Part shown: positions 24,201 through 41,417 of the stretch, piece by piece
How positions within the stretch are numbered: the stretch's first letter is position 1
Layout of the letters: every line of letters starts with the position of its first letter
DNA from: Argentina anserina
Taxonomy: Eukaryota; Streptophyta; Magnoliopsida; Rosales; Rosaceae
Direction: 5' to 3'
Assembly (NCBI RefSeq): GCF_933775445.1
Contig: NC_065874.1
Span: forward strand, 5,909,001-5,973,000
Length of the DNA: 64,000 nucleotides
Notes under the pieces: generated by a model
What the model was told of the DNA's origin: nothing
Seen by the model: only the letters and a program-made list of their open reading frames with translations
The model's database searches: none
Position numbers and translations under genes: made by a program

Positions 24201-26029
24201 AAATGAGATCACAATCATCACATACTTTAAATTTCAACAATGCAATAAAGTAACAAACACAACTAGTCAACTACAAGAAGTAATCAATTTCTAAGTCAGA
24301 TATTAACACTTGCAACTTTGGATCTTTAGAAATAAATTTATATAATCATTAAAAGACAGATACCATCATCTTATCAGCAGTGGTCTACTAAAGAACCTAA
24401 TTCAAATATGTGGAGAACCATATTTGGAGGCGGGGAGAGAAGAGTAACATTTAAGATTTCATTATATGAGTTCCAGTTCGTAGAAACCAGGTTTTCTTCT
24501 GACAGATATATCACATAAACAAGCTCGCATGTACAATACTGGCATCCTACAAAAAATGGTGATTCAGCAAAGAGTGAGACAAGCAACATTATGAGCTTTT
24601 AACTTGGGAAGGAAAAAAGGAGAACCTCTTTTCCGTTAATATATATATATATATATATAATTATTTAGAATATAAGTGAACAAGTAATTCTATAAGAGTA
24701 ACATTCAGATAATACTAGGTACTAGGAGTGCAACCTCAAAATATAATAAAAAATGCAACAATCTCCTCAGCAAATAGATATCTTTAAATAACCAAAACAT
24801 CCAAACTAAAGTCATAATAATGAAGAACAGGAAATAGAAGCAAAAGAGGAAACCTTTTTAAACTTCACCACAATATCCCTAACAAATACCCATCCAGTAA
24901 CCCGAAATTCGACCAATGCTCCTAATACGCGACTTAAAATCCAAGCTATGAACCTTGAAGCAAATCTGCAAAATATTGTAAACAAGAAGCTTAGCAACCA
25001 AACCAAATATAAATATTTCAAGCAACACATATGAAACAGAGTCAGGGAGATGATAGAAATCACAACCCAATCAACAGGCATTCCTGGCCATGGTTGATAA
25101 CTATACAACCTACGGAAAGGTGAGGATAAAGTATCCGCATTACAAAGTGTTTATTCGGAAATAGCACTCCCGACAACTATACTGCATCCAGGCTCTCCTC
25201 TTACTTTGTCAAATATGATTATTACCATGCCTCTACAGACGATTTATGCAAAAGACTCTCTTATAACATCACGAAATCGCAACTCGAAAACTCCCCCTAT
25301 TTCTTACTAGACACACTCACTTAACATATAAGATCAAAATCGCACTGCTGATCATTCCTTTTTCTGTTTAAGTTCCGGTGAGCTTGAAAATGATGACTAC
25401 ATATGATTCAAAATGTTGCGCGAGTTTTAGTTCCACAGTTCCACTCAAGCATGATGAAACAGATTTCACAACCATCCCTTGAAACTCATCAAATTCTAAG
25501 TCAGCCTAATCCTAAATCATAATCCTACATTTTCATCATCCTCATCAATCAATCAATCATCATAATTATCAAAAACAGAACGGAATTCCCCAAATTACAG
25601 TCACAATTGCATAATCCATTTGATATAAATTACATCAATCAATCAAATTGAAAATCTGAAATCAGAGAAGTGAGAGTCTGAGAGAACCTTTTTGTGGTGA
25701 AATCGACAGAGCCCGAAGGTGAGGGTGGGAGGAGCGTGGACTGTGTGTACGTATGGCGGAAGGCGCGAAGGAGTAGAGGCAGACGGAAGTCACAAAACAG
25801 TGGGCGGCTGGGCAGTGGGCGCTGAGCAGCAGACCAGCAAGCAGCAAAGGGTTTCGCGTGAGGAGAGAGACGAAGGAAGAACGATTGGTTGCGACGAGAA
25901 CTACTCCAAAATCCAAATATCTAATCTGTTTTTTTTTTCTTGGGCTAGCTAATATATAATAAATTTTTGAAACCCAAAATTTAAGCATGGGCTCCAGCCC
26001 AGTCAAGCCTTGGGCTGGATCCGCCCCTG
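21232..26029 (-). mobile_element. Complete hAT transposon, 4,798 bp, 8-bp target duplication
   Basis: The left end is CAGAGGCGGATCCAGG. The right end, inverted, is CAGGGGCGGATCCAGC, matching at 14 of the first 15 positions. A perfect 8-bp duplication CTGGTGGC flanks the element (21224-21231 and 26030-26037), as is standard for hAT. Inside, on the minus strand, is a two-exon transposase (21384-24130). The ~1.9 kb between its start and the right end has no coding sequence that I recognise and should hold the promoter and any noncoding leader exons. Intact ends, an exact duplication and an unbroken transposase frame suggest a fairly young, possibly autonomous copy. Confidence 0.92.
21384..24130 (-). 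CDS. hAT transposase, zinc finger MYM-type protein 1-like (TTF zinc finger, DUF4371, hAT dimerisation)
   Basis: Two exons on the minus strand: 24130-22705 and 22426-21384. The join is in frame, giving a GTLETG/KGSNQ junction and 822 residues. Residues about 125-190 form a TTF-type zinc finger (CFPC at 147-150, His at 180 and 188-189). A DUF4371/RNase H-like catalytic core follows, with acidic residues in ILVDEAVD (D319) and GQGYDGASNM (D385). The C-terminus has the hAT dimerisation region with TTERAFSSMN and IKNKLRN. In the host, such proteins bind the element's ends and cut and paste it. The intron donor is CAG/GTAAAA and the acceptor TTGTATCAG/GG. No stop or frameshift is seen. Annotation pipelines often label such genes as a host zinc finger protein, but the flanking inverted repeats and target duplication show it belongs to the transposon. 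The usual RDVS-like residues after the first catalytic Asp are changed to EGGK. Confidence 0.92.
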
Positions 26030-26145
26030 CTGGTGGCGGCAAGCTAAGGAGGTAGATAGAGTTTGTTGCTTGCATTCAAATATGAAACTCTGAGAAGAAA
26101 GTAGAAATGGAATATACAGTATCTTCGTTTTTTACCATCACGTTA

Positions 26146-27625
26146 CACTACAAAAAAATTTAACATTGGGCACGATTGTTATTCGTGGGGAATATGGGCA
26201 ATGCGCACGTTTTACTGTGGCCATACCCCGTGGCCACGATGCAGCGACGTTTAACACGATCGTCGGCTTTACTGCCGTGGGTATTGCTCAAATCGTCACA
26301 AAACAAAAGTGATTCGTGAGAGAGTTCCTAATCTCTGCATGTTGGGTCCCACCACTTGCAATTACAGCAGAAAAGTTCCACTACCTCTGATTAGGAGGGT
26401 TATTAAATTGTTTTTCTTTTTTGGATCTCATTTTTGAATTCTCCCAAAATTTATTAAATCAATTTATTGTTCAAAAAGTCCATTAGATCATATTTGTTCT
26501 TGAGATGGATCCCATTACAGACTTAATGTCAATTCCTACGAGGTGTTCATCAACCAGTATACATGAGCTCATATCCTTTATCTGAAACCTGAATTTCTGC
26601 AATTTAGATGAAACATATATTATCAAGGCTCACTCAATTGAATCTCAAGAAATAAATTGATAAAATATTTGCCTTACCAGTTGAATTATCTAAATATTTT
26701 CCATGATAGCCAACTCTGAGTTTTCATATGAGAGATACACACAAAAATCAATAAAAGAAGAAAAATATACATATAATCGGCTAAACTTGTGAGAGGTAAT
26801 TACCATATCTCATTTGTTCCCTTAATCTAAGCATATGTTTAGAGTGTTATGATGTAAGCTCCCCTCCACAACCGCATCTGTTTCCAGATCTCTTCTTGCC
26901 CTTGCCAACAAAGATACAAAGTAGATGAGTAATACAAAGAGATCAAGTGTAAACAACAACTAGAAAGTAAAAACTTCTTTATTACCATTGATTGGCCGAA
27001 GTTGAATAAGAAGACCAAAGAACAACAGATCTGAAATTATTTTTTATTTGACTCTAGATCTGAAATTAAATTCCTTAATATCATTGCATCATATTTATAA
27101 AATTGCTCCTATGACTTCAGATATAAAGAGAGGAACAAACAACTGGAGATAGAGGTAGAGATAGAGATAAAGATAGAGTAGAGAAAGAAAAATGAGAGAG
27201 AGAGAGAGAGAGAGAAACAGAAAGAGGAGATGATGGTGAAGAAAAATGAAGCAAACTGGGTTTTTAGTTTTCGAGAAGAGGTAGAAGATGGAATGAGTGA
27301 TGCATCCCTCACAACTTTTGAAGCTATATTAATAATTTTATATTTATTCGAAAGCAATACAACTTATTAATTTACTGTGAAACCACTGGGGCAGGGACAT
27401 ATTAATTCTTTCATGAGACACCAACTTAGTTTATGAGTTTATTTAATATTTAGAGGATAAAAACCTCCTATTCATGTCAGAGCTGCTAGAATTTTGGGGT
27501 AAAAATATTATACATTATTATAAAATCTATATACATTGCCATTCAACTGTTGAACTTGGAAACTTCCCACGATTCATGATTTTGCTTCGTGGCAAACGTA
27601 GCTATTGCACACATTTTTTGTAGTG
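26146..27625. mobile_element. Non-autonomous CACTA (En/Spm-type) element, TTA target duplication
   Basis: Begins CACTACAAAAAAAT and ends TTTTTTGTAGTG, flanked by TTA on both sides (26143-26145, 27626-27628). The ends and the 3-bp duplication are diagnostic of CACTA elements. The left subterminal part has repeated CGTGG/CCACG motifs (GTGGCCATACC, GTGGCCACGATG), as expected for transposase binding sites. The 1.48-kb interior holds GA-rich simple repeats (27125-27215) but no transposase. It lies only 108 bp from the hAT target duplication. Confidence 0.85.
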
Positions 27626-27628
27626 TTA

Positions 27629-28479
27629 TGAGCATGATTAATTATCAGTCACCAAACTGATCGAATATGAACTGGTCTCATCCATCTTGCATGTTGATCG
27701 ATGGACTTCTAACAAAAATTGATGATAATTCCGCTATATATATCTGCACCTCTAGCCTATATTTACACAAAAGCAGTGCCTTAGCAAGAATACGAGCAAT
27801 GTATGTGGTAGCCTGGTCGCTCGCTCTTGCAATCCTAATAAAATGTTTTCGATGTTAGATGATTTTAAGATATTGGTGTGAATTAAAACTTTGTAACAAT
27901 ATAATTGCCTCACTTTAGTCATTGCTTTTGCATATAAAATAACGCTCATGAAATATATACCAGTTGCACTAGGTGCAACAATTGAACTTAATGTTAGGGA
28001 GAAAAGTGAACTACAGTCTCAAAAAACATTATAAATTAGATATCAAAAGTCAATTAATATGAAGTAATAATTTAATTATATGTGTTGTTATGGATGTAAT
28101 AATTTCATCGATTATATATGTATTAGTATTCACAACACCCCATACTAGCTTACAACTTTCAATATTTTTTTCCTTAGATTAACGAAGTAAAATTTTGTTC
28201 TAATTTAAATCAAAAGTATTTTTCATAGGTATAATAAAGCAATGTGTTGGTTGTGTATACCAATTTTCAAACCATGTTATCCCACATTACTTGATAGCTG
28301 CACATTAGATTGGATCCAAGTTTAAGCTAGCACTATAAAACAAATTTCTCTTGGTTGTAATCTTACTCATTCCAACTATAATCAACTGCAACATGTTTTC
28401 CTTGTTGTACCAAAATCATGTAGAACATGGCAATTACACATAAACTAATTAAGTTTTAAATGCTGCTACCTATAACATG
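27629..28479. other. Intergenic; nothing recognised
   Basis: AT-rich sequence between the CACTA element and the tRNA gene. No coding region or element ends were found. Confidence 0.4.
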
Positions 28480-28550
28480 GCACCAGTGGTCTAGTGGTAG
28501 AATAGTACCCTGCCACGGTACAGACCCGGGTTCGATTCCCGGCTGGTGCA
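28480..28550 (+). tRNA. tRNA-Gly (anticodon GCC)
   Basis: 71 nt with a full cloverleaf. The acceptor stem GCACCAG pairs with CTGGTGC. The D arm includes GGTCTAGTGGTAGAAT (box A). The anticodon loop is TGCCACG with anticodon GCC. The T arm is CCGGGTTCGATTCCCGG (box B GGTTCGATTCC). It has no intron, and CCA is not encoded, as is normal in eukaryotes. A TTTT run from 28551 serves as Pol III terminator. Confidence 0.97.
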
Positions 28551-28554
28551 TTTT

Positions 28555-29348
28555 CTTTTTTCCTTCTGTTCTTTTGAGTTCTTTCTTCTTCTTGTTAAAG
28601 TCTCACAGGTGAGACCTACCTTTTTTGAAAACTGCGCTCTTTAAGTCCTAAGTCCTAACCATGGTTAAGCTTCCCACGCGTTTTCAAAAGCAATTATCCA
28701 AACCCTGGTTCGCCCCCAAAATACACGGCCACGATTCACTCACGCGTTAATTCCAAGTTTGCGCGCCTTTACGCGCCCCAACCATCCGACGTGGCCATAC
28801 CTTCCTCCTTTTCGTGCCTTCACGTTCCCCTCCACGTGTCGGTCCCCAACCCAGTCATCTCCTCCCTCCGTACCGTCACCCCCGACGGCAACACTGCCTC
28901 ATAATCACCGTCACCTCCCATTCCCCAAACCACCCTCCACACTCTCGCCACTCGTCCTTCACCTAGGACATACCCGTCATTTCACAAGCCTGTCAATTTT
29001 AACCAAATTAATTAAATGAAATTAAATATTTATTATCCTCTCTTGCTCTTCTGGTGAGTCTTCCCCTGGTAAAAAGGAAGGAGTAGAGAAACTGCTTCGC
29101 AACTCGGCTCTCCCTTTGATTCAGTCGCCTCAGCTAATTCCACGTCAGCTTTTCCGATGCGATCTCCGCTACCGGTTAGTCTTTTAATTTATTATTATTA
29201 TAATATTTACCGATCCTCACAGTTATCTTTTTCGGTTGCGATTTTGTGTTGAATATAATATCAGCGATTGAAAACATTGACTTGAATTGGACTGGAATCG
29301 CAGGGCCGCGATTGACCGGGAAGCTCTCCGGTGTTTGAAGCTCCGGCG
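28555..29348 (+). promoter_or_regulatory. Promoter and 5' leader of the NDR kinase gene, with a probable leader intron
   Basis: C-rich DNA around 28770-28980 gives way to a leader region. A likely leader intron runs 29175-29303 (CCG/GTTAGT to TCGCAG/GG). If it is removed, a 9-codon upstream ORF starts at 29157 and ends in TGA shortly after the junction (about 29312), 30-odd bases before the main ATG at 29349. Confidence 0.45.
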
Positions 29349-33687
<4,339 letters not shown>

Positions 33688-36600
33688 CAAGCACAGTGCA
33701 TTGTGCATTTTGCTGGTTGTTCTCTAACTGGAAGAAAATTGAGAGAAGCTTACAAAACTGTGAAGATAAAGATAGGAAATTGGCATCTGAATACTGTAAG
33801 TCTTAGTTTTAAGTGTGTTCCATATTAATTCTTGTGTATTACAAGTAGTGATGTTCACTCACCATGTAATCACCTAGATTAGTGAGAAAGAGGCCGAGCT
33901 TCATATGTTTTAGGGTCTAATCAATGATTTATTCATAGGTTCATAGGTGATATAGTAACTTCCCTCGAATTTCTTGTCAACTTTTAAATTTGTAGCGAGC
34001 ATTGACTCGGTCTTCTGTTCATATAGTCTTAGTGACAAAGTGAGTCAAGTGCTGCTACATACTTATTTTCTCCCCACCCAAGGAGGTTTGTAAATTCATT
34101 TTTTTATTTATGATATCAGTTATAGTAAGCTATGTGCAAACAGTAGCATTTCACGTTTGAAGGGCTGAAGGCTGTGGTCATGCAAGGCTTGCAGACAACT
34201 TGTTCAAGTCCATATTTAGCAACCACATGTAGAATCTGAAATATTTTGTTGGTACTTGAATGTGCTGCGAGTCTATATGTCCGAACTGAATTTATGGGGG
34301 AATCTTTTTCCGTTGCCCCTCCAAAAGTGTTTAACCTTCCTGAAATCGGAACAAGAGTTTTATCGGCTGTCCGTGAGCTGTTAGCCTATTACTGCCGGTC
34401 AGCCTGGGGAAACTCCCAATTTGTCCACGCTAGAGAATATTCCAGTAAGAGTGTTTTTTAAGGAAAACATTTTACAATTTAGGCGAAGTTACTAAGCCAA
34501 AGCATCCCCTGCATAATTAAAGCCGGACTGTCTGCCGAGGGATTTAAACTTATACAAGGGGCACTCTAATGAGTCCAAGTCGATCGATCGGTGCGACTCA
34601 TATACAAGCGGAGAAAACTTGACTGACGATTTCAAACTCATCCGAACAGGCCTCTTACGAAAGAGAAGCTAAAACGAACACATTTCTTTCAATAGCCCCT
34701 TGAGATTGCATCGCATACTACATCATCGATGGAAGAACAACAACGAGGAAAGCATCTAATGGTTTCACAGCTGTAACTGTAGTGTGCTTTCTCTTTGTTT
34801 GTTTGCCCAAACCAATCTAATGATCATTAGAGGGATATCTTATCTTGATTGATTATTTTTCCAAAGTAACAAAGAAGGTAACTGTGCTAGGCTACTAACT
34901 GACTAAGCAAGACCACCGTGGTTTTCCGCTTCAACTTGAAATTCACTTAAAGGGGGTTACACTGCTCCTACTCTAGATTAAGGACCAAACCAAATCCGGC
35001 AATGCTTTTCTTAACTTCTTCTCACCGGAAGTAAAGTCTCTATTATCAGCTATTCACATGGGAACGGGCCAGGTGGTACTCAAAATTAGGGTTTCATTAT
35101 TATCCTTAGCTACCCTTCAATTTGTTTAATCTTGTACAATAAATTAAGATCACAATTTTGCAGTTCCTCACGTATGGGATATGTTAGACTACAATATCAT
35201 TCTCAGTTTTCGTCGTTCCCCCCCAAAAAAGATAAGCTTTGGATTACCAATGGAGGAAGCTAAGCTTCCTTGCTTCATACATTATTCAGGTGCACTGCCT
35301 CGTATCTTATGGACCAACCTCTATAGTTTGTTGAAAGTTATAAACAAAATGCACAGCTAAAGTCTACAAAGACCAGACAAGTTATCATTTTCCCTTATTC
35401 CTTTATATTTTTCATAGATAGCTAAAGCCTAAACAATCGGCATTGTGGTTGGTGGTGAAGAGCGTAAACCCCACCCCCTCAATGATAGGCCCTCCAAAGT
35501 TCTGTAGGCACCATGTACTAATTGCGAAGGTTGAGATTACTGAATACTAATCAACTAAGCTTGAAAGCGGAATTTAACATGTCATTTTATAATTGGTTTG
35601 CCTAGGTTGTTCGCTTAATTTAAGGTAACTCATGAACTGGATTATATCAGATGATTCAAATCACTAAGTCGATCATGCATGACCAAGGATTTGGATTCTC
35701 TTATGGGGCTATTTCGTGAACTTAAAAACGTGTAATCAAAAGTATGATACATGCATGATATAATTGATATGTACTTTACATACAAACATCTCATGAAGTG
35801 AATATATAAATTAAAACATATGTGAATCGTGCTGTGTTGGATTGAAAACTATATTCAAAACCTTGAAAATTAAGATCAATATCAAATAACAGAAAGCCTA
35901 GGGTTAGGGTTAATATGGTAGCTTAATGCGGACCCCCACTTTGACCTAATAGCTAATAGCCTAATATGGAGACTGCAGGGACATCGGAATGTGATAGCTA
36001 GCGAACTAGGGCAAATGACAAAAAGACAGCTGGTGATGACGGGTGAAATCACAGCCGTCCAAGTAGACGATAATGGCCGGCATTATCTATGTGTGAACAG
36101 AGGCACCCAGCAATAAGATTCAGGTGAGGCTTACCGGTGACGTTGCCGGTAGGGCGGTAGGAGGATCGATCGAGTGGTGACGTTCAGAGGTGTGGCCAGT
36201 TTATAAGCAATAAGAGTCATACTGTCATGCGTGCACAGCCTTATCATAATCAGGACTGGATGAGATTATAAAACTGCACCCTAATATTACAGACACCTCA
36301 TTTCCCCATAGTTTAATCCGACGAGCATTCGTAAGCAGGGTCGGAACGTTGGAATTTTAAAGACCCCCGATGGGTCATGGACTCATGGTATTTGTTAATT
36401 TAGTTTCTTAATTTTTCTGTTAATTAATAATTGGAGGGTGGTGTTATAATAACAATGTGTCTGCTTCACATGGAAGGATGCTAGCTAAGGATTCTTGTGG
36501 GAAGACAAAAGCTCTGTAGAACACTGCACAGAGAATCCCAGTTCAATTTTGTTTTGGAGTGATCTGAGAGAGGCCGAGGCTAATTAAGCTTGTCATGCAA

Positions 36601-38258
36601 CAACGTGGGGCAAGTGTTTGTCTATACATCAAAGCTCTGAGTCTGATCCATCTGATCCAAAGCCAGTCCATCAATAATGGTCGATCTAGCAAACTAAACT
36701 ATAAAATGGCATTTATGTTTTAGAGTATGGACCCCTCGATCAAAAGCTTAGGACCTTTCTGTTAAGAAGCTCCCAATATTATAGAACTGGTCCAGACTCT
36801 AGAGAAGTTTACTCAATTATAAATTATTATTTTTTTTTAAGATGTCAAACAGAAGAAATTAAGTACCACACATGATCAAGTTGTCTAGCTAATCTGTAAT
36901 TTGTGTCATTATATATAGCCAATTAGCCATCTAGCTCGCTGTTTTCTTGTATAAAATTACAGCACTATTGCTAGCTAGGCTAGTATCTAGCACTTGATTA
37001 TTAGTTATCAGCACCTTAGTCTTTAAATTAACTCCTAATTCATGTGGAGTTTTGTTGATTTAATTCATAGAATAGTTTCACTAGTGTGCAATGTAAGTAT
37101 ATATTACCGTCCAGGCGTCGAAATGGTTATTTTTAATCTCTTGTATTCATACAATGTCATGTACGTCTAATTGTGTTACAGTCGAAATGCATGCTTTATT
37201 GCTAGATTCGTTTGTTAATTATAGCAAATTATTTTGGTCAAACTAATTTGAATCTCTAGCTAGCACTTGAAATTTGGGCAGTGCTTTTTAAATTCTCTTT
37301 TTTTTTTCGATCACTTTGTAATGTTCAGTGATTTATATTTATATAGCATGTGCTTCACGAATGGATAGAAAATAAATAAGTAAAAAAGATAAAGTACTAA
37401 GAAATAACTAGTGATGAAACAAAGATCGATGTCAAGACTGGTCTTTTGGAGAAATTTCAAAGTAAAAACTCTTGAAATCTTTAACTTGAAGTCGTATTAT
37501 TAGAGAGGTATGCAAGCTACATATAGTGGTAGATATATTCTTAAAATGTCTCATCAAACTATAATGTGAGGACGGTGATTCCATCAATCATTATTGTCCC
37601 ATTATATATACTTTCAAAATTCTAATCAAACGCCACCTTCAGTTTCCCCACAATATCATCCCCAAAACACTGCTTAAGTTTCTATTTCAACATTATGTAT
37701 ATACTTCTATGTATATATGCATACTGATCGATAGCACTAAAGAAAACACAAAATGAAGGCCATCAATTGTCCTGTATTACCTGATATTAAATATTATTAT
37801 GATCTGTGGTATAGTGGTAATGATGATGATGTTACACTTGTTTATCAACATCTTTGATGGATCTCGAAGTAGTCACGTACGTATGAGGAGTACTAGACTC
37901 CAAAAAGAATAACAACTTTTAGACCAAAGCAGAGGGCATATTATATGACCTCTAAAAGCACAATCATCAACTAATTAATTATAATTAAGCCTTATATATG
38001 CATGTTTCATGCTCCGTTAGGAGTAATCTAACTCTAACGCTTGTCCTTCATCATCCCGACATTTTGTATCTCTCTCCAGTTTGTATGCCTTACTTTAATC
38101 ACAATCGCTTTTTATTTGTTTTTTACAGTCATAATACCCTATTAATTTCTTAATCATCAATTACTGTACTCATGCGCTCTTACCTTTTCATAAATATCTT
38201 AATCACTAAATATATAGTCCGTATGTATTATATTTAATTATTAACTTAAGGATAAAAT
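33688..38258. other. Large intergenic region; no gene seen
   Basis: The first ~150-250 bases are probably 3' untranslated sequence of the NDR gene. The 71-codon + strand frame at 34246-34461 has a protein-like composition, but I cannot assign it to a family. The rest is AT-rich with scattered simple repeats. A single telomere-like AGGGTTAGGGTTA at about 35899 is too short to mean anything. No transposon ends were recognised. Confidence 0.4.
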
Positions 38259-38556
38259 ATTGTTCACTAATCTCATTTTTAGTAATTTGACAGTTTAGTT
38301 ATTCACGTTTCAATTTTAACTGATCACTTTTTTTATTTTCAAATTTTAAACAATTTGATCGTTCTATTAAGTCACCGTCAAATTATATTGTTAAGTATTT
38401 TTTTCATCTTATGTGATGTTTGCAGAGTCAATAACTTAACGGTGTAATTAAACAAAAACTTAACAAAATGACTAAATTGTTTAAAATTTGAAAATATAAT
38501 GAGTGATCAGTTGAAATTAAAACATGAAGAACTAAATTATCGAGTTATTGAATTTT
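38259..38556. repeat. Inverted repeat (MITE-like), arms about 95 bp
   Basis: The left arm, about 38280-38371 (including AACTGATCAC and TTCAAATTTTAAACAATTT), matches the reverse complement of about 38458-38555. The arms are diverged, the outer ends are unclear and I could not define a target duplication. It directly adjoins the next inverted-repeat element. Confidence 0.5.
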
Positions 38557-39709
38557 GGATTAAATACTTGTGACACCCTATATTTTAGGTGTAAAAACAT
38601 TTTTGTCTTTCTACTTTCAAATTTAATATATATATCTTTTAACTCTTATTTTTTAACAGTTTTGTCAATTCCGTTAGTTGACCGTCAAAAATTTAGTTAA
38701 ACCGTTAAAATGCCTAGAATACTCCCAATTCAAATCAGATTTTTTTCTTTTCTTATGCCTTTTTTTTTTTCTCTTTTGGTGTTTCTTGTTTTTAAATTTA
38801 ATTCATCATATGTACTATCAAATATATATAATTGTAATCAACACAAATTATCAAATTAATTGTAAACAAGAGAATGAGAATCTTGCTCCCTATCAAGTTA
38901 TCTGTAATTTTGTTGAACGCTTGCGAGAACTTAGAGCAGATGTAAAACATGTAAAATGGAATGACTCCTCACGTAGGTGTGCTTCAAAACTCAAACTTAG
39001 AGCGAATGATAGTGAATGCATTGCTTGAAAACTTTATTACTAGTAATTGCATTCTATTTCAAATTATAATCTAATCATTGTCATACGACAAGAGGTTTAC
39101 TTTTTAACCTTTTTTCTTCATTGTTGGAAATTTTGTTAATTTGCTTGTGCAGTAAGAGGAGAATTAATGACAATTGCTTAACATCAAGTTGGAAATAAAT
39201 AATTTGAAACTATTTTTGCATCAAAGTATGGTTATGATAGTATAAGTCTTTTTCGTCTTAGCATTGTAGAAAATAATTAAAATATGTTAGTAGAGCATCA
39301 TAATATAAAGGAAGTTTCTAACTGGATTTGAGTACTGACACTCACATATCATTTTAGGTATTATCCAATTGATTATAAGATGTTTACAATTAATTTGATG
39401 ATTTGTGTTGATTACAATTATATATATTTGGTAGCATATATGATGAGTTAAATTTAGAAACAAGAAAAACAAAAAGAAAGACCAAAAGAGAAAATAAAAA
39501 AGGCATAAGAAAAGAAAGAAAAAAATCTTATTTGAATTGGGGGTATTCTAGACATTTTAACGGTTTAACGAAATTTTTTAACGATCAACTAACGGAATAG
39601 ACAAAACGGTTAAAAAATAAGAGTTAAAGGATATACGGATTAAATTTGAAAGTATAAGGAAAAAACTGTTTTTACACCTAAAATATAGAGTGTCACAATT
39701 ATTTAATCC
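38557..39709. mobile_element. Long inverted-repeat element, ~1.15 kb, with possible captured exon
   Basis: The ends GGATTAAATACTTGTGACAC (from 38557) and the inverted GGATTAAATAATTGTGACAC (ending 39709) start arms of about 310 bp (38557-38867 and 39381-39709). These share TTTAGGTGTAAAAACA, CCGTTAGTTGA-type and GGCATAAG motifs. The long arms suggest a Mutator-like foldback, but I could not find a clean 9-bp duplication. The core (38868-39380) includes a stretch at about 38868-38975 that reads as protein-like sequence (APYQVICNFVERLRELRAD) between AG and GTAGGT borders. This might be a captured host exon. Confidence 0.6.
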
Positions 39710-41153
39710 TTAAAATTTTGTTTTTAACTTAATATATAATTACCACTACAACACTAAATTCATAGCTCGGGAAAAATTAGAGTGCATGGCTTCAGAATTA
39801 GTTGACAAATGCAAATTAAGAAACCTCAAGCAACTACAAGAACTGTAGCTATTAGACACCTTATATTTATGGCCAAAGGTCACCCTGTGTTGACTTCGAA
39901 TAAAATGTCGCATCATCAGTTCAGAGCAGCTAGTAAAGAAATTGAACATCGATCAACTTATATATTAGCATCGATCTTGTACCAGAGGAAATTATACCAT
40001 CTTAATATTGTACCTGCTGCTAGCTAGCTAGAACAACTACTCCTAAATAATGATAATAGATATGTATATATAACACTCCATCATGATCACCGTATTGTTG
40101 GTTGGTGACTCCTAATTAAAGTTGTTGTAGGAAATAAAGTTCCAAACAAACTCCTTCTTGTCTAAGAAGCGTTGGAGCCCCAGCACTAATTTGAAGGCGG
40201 AATGATCCACCCTTAATAAATATAAAGGATAAAAATGAAAGAAACTGCATGCAGTAGCTAGGAAGCCAGAAGAATAAGTGGAGTATTTAAACCAAGAAAA
40301 GCAAACCATTGAGTCTACGCTCATAAGTTACTAGCTACTCGTCTGCTACCTTACTTGGTTCCTCATAATGCGAAGCGGTAAAAGTTTATTGTGACTATTT
40401 TGATGTGCTACGTACTTTTCTCAAAGTTTCCTTTCTTCCCTTTTCTATTTTGTGCAAGGTAAGAACAAGTTTACAACTCGATCTTGTCGTAGACTCTCTG
40501 TCCTAGATGCCATGCACGAGACGTGCATGCATGAAAATGTATATAAGTTAAATTAATTATCCATATTACCCCCTTGGTTTTCTCCCAACACGAAATGTGA
40601 AAGGATGATCGAATTAACTCACCATAAGTACAGAGCTATAAATCCCATGATATCGGAGCCAGAATCAAATTATTATCCCAGATTGAGTATAGTAAAATGT
40701 TTGGTAAGCCAAGTCAGAGGAGTCCCGAGTCCGATATGATTATCTAAGAAGTCAAGTACGTACTGTTAACACCATACATGCATTAATACTCTGCTAGTAC
40801 ACAACTGCGTACCTGTATATATACTTACAATTTTACTAGTTCACCGTCTTGTTACTCTTGTATATGGATTTTACAATATCGACTTGAAAGACTAAGTGTT
40901 TCTCCGAGAAATGCGGCTACTTGCCGCCTATTTACTTTCTTTTCACTTTATCTTCCCAGCAAAATTAATAATAGGAATAGATATATATCAAAGAGAGAAA
41001 GCTAGAAATATTATGGTCTTTCTATATAAATTATTTGAAAGTGAAGAGATCGAGTTAAAAACTAAAACATAGCAAACGCTACAGTTAGCTCGATGACAAA
41101 TAGCTTGTTAGCAATTCGGCAAATTTCGGACATTATTTAAAATCTCATCCTCT

Positions 41154-41155
<2 letters not shown>
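39710..41155. other. Intergenic and distal promoter of the WRKY gene
   Basis: AT-rich without a gene. A TATA-like CTATATAAATT occurs at about 41021. Whether the transcript starts just after it is not known. Confidence 0.35.

Positions 41156-41192
<37 letters not shown>
41156..41192. repeat. (CT)n microsatellite, about 18 units
   Basis: An uninterrupted CT repeat lies in the proximal promoter or leader of the WRKY gene, about 370 bp before its start. CT-rich tracts are common near plant transcription starts. Confidence 0.95.
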
Positions 41193-41196
<4 letters not shown>

Positions 41197-41417
41197 GTTG
41201 CGTATGGAGTAGAGCTCTATTGTATGAAAAAGTCAGCTCCCGATCTCCACCTCTCTCTGATCTCTTTTCTTTCTCCAAAACCATACCCTTTCTCATACGA
41301 CTTTGTTTGTTTTTGAGAAGCACATAACCTTATAACAACCCACAAGGCCACACCATCATCGATCACCAGCTAAACTCGTTTTCTTAATTTCTCTCTTCAT
41401 CTCTCTGCAAGGATTCC

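Noticed and set aside
25662..26075. 137-codon minus-strand frame across the right end of the hAT element
   Set aside because: It crosses the terminal inverted repeat and target duplication into flanking DNA and has no similarity, so it is a chance frame.
34246..34461. 71-codon + strand frame downstream of the NDR gene
   Set aside because: It looks protein-like but has no recognised family, splice partner or promoter context.
35895..35915. Telomere-like AGGGTTAGGGTTA
   Set aside because: Fewer than three units; a similar motif near 63953 is simply Asn/Pro coding sequence in the bHLH gene.
41108..41323. Minus-strand frame with an Arg-Glu repeat
   Set aside because: It is a translation of the CT microsatellite on the opposite strand.
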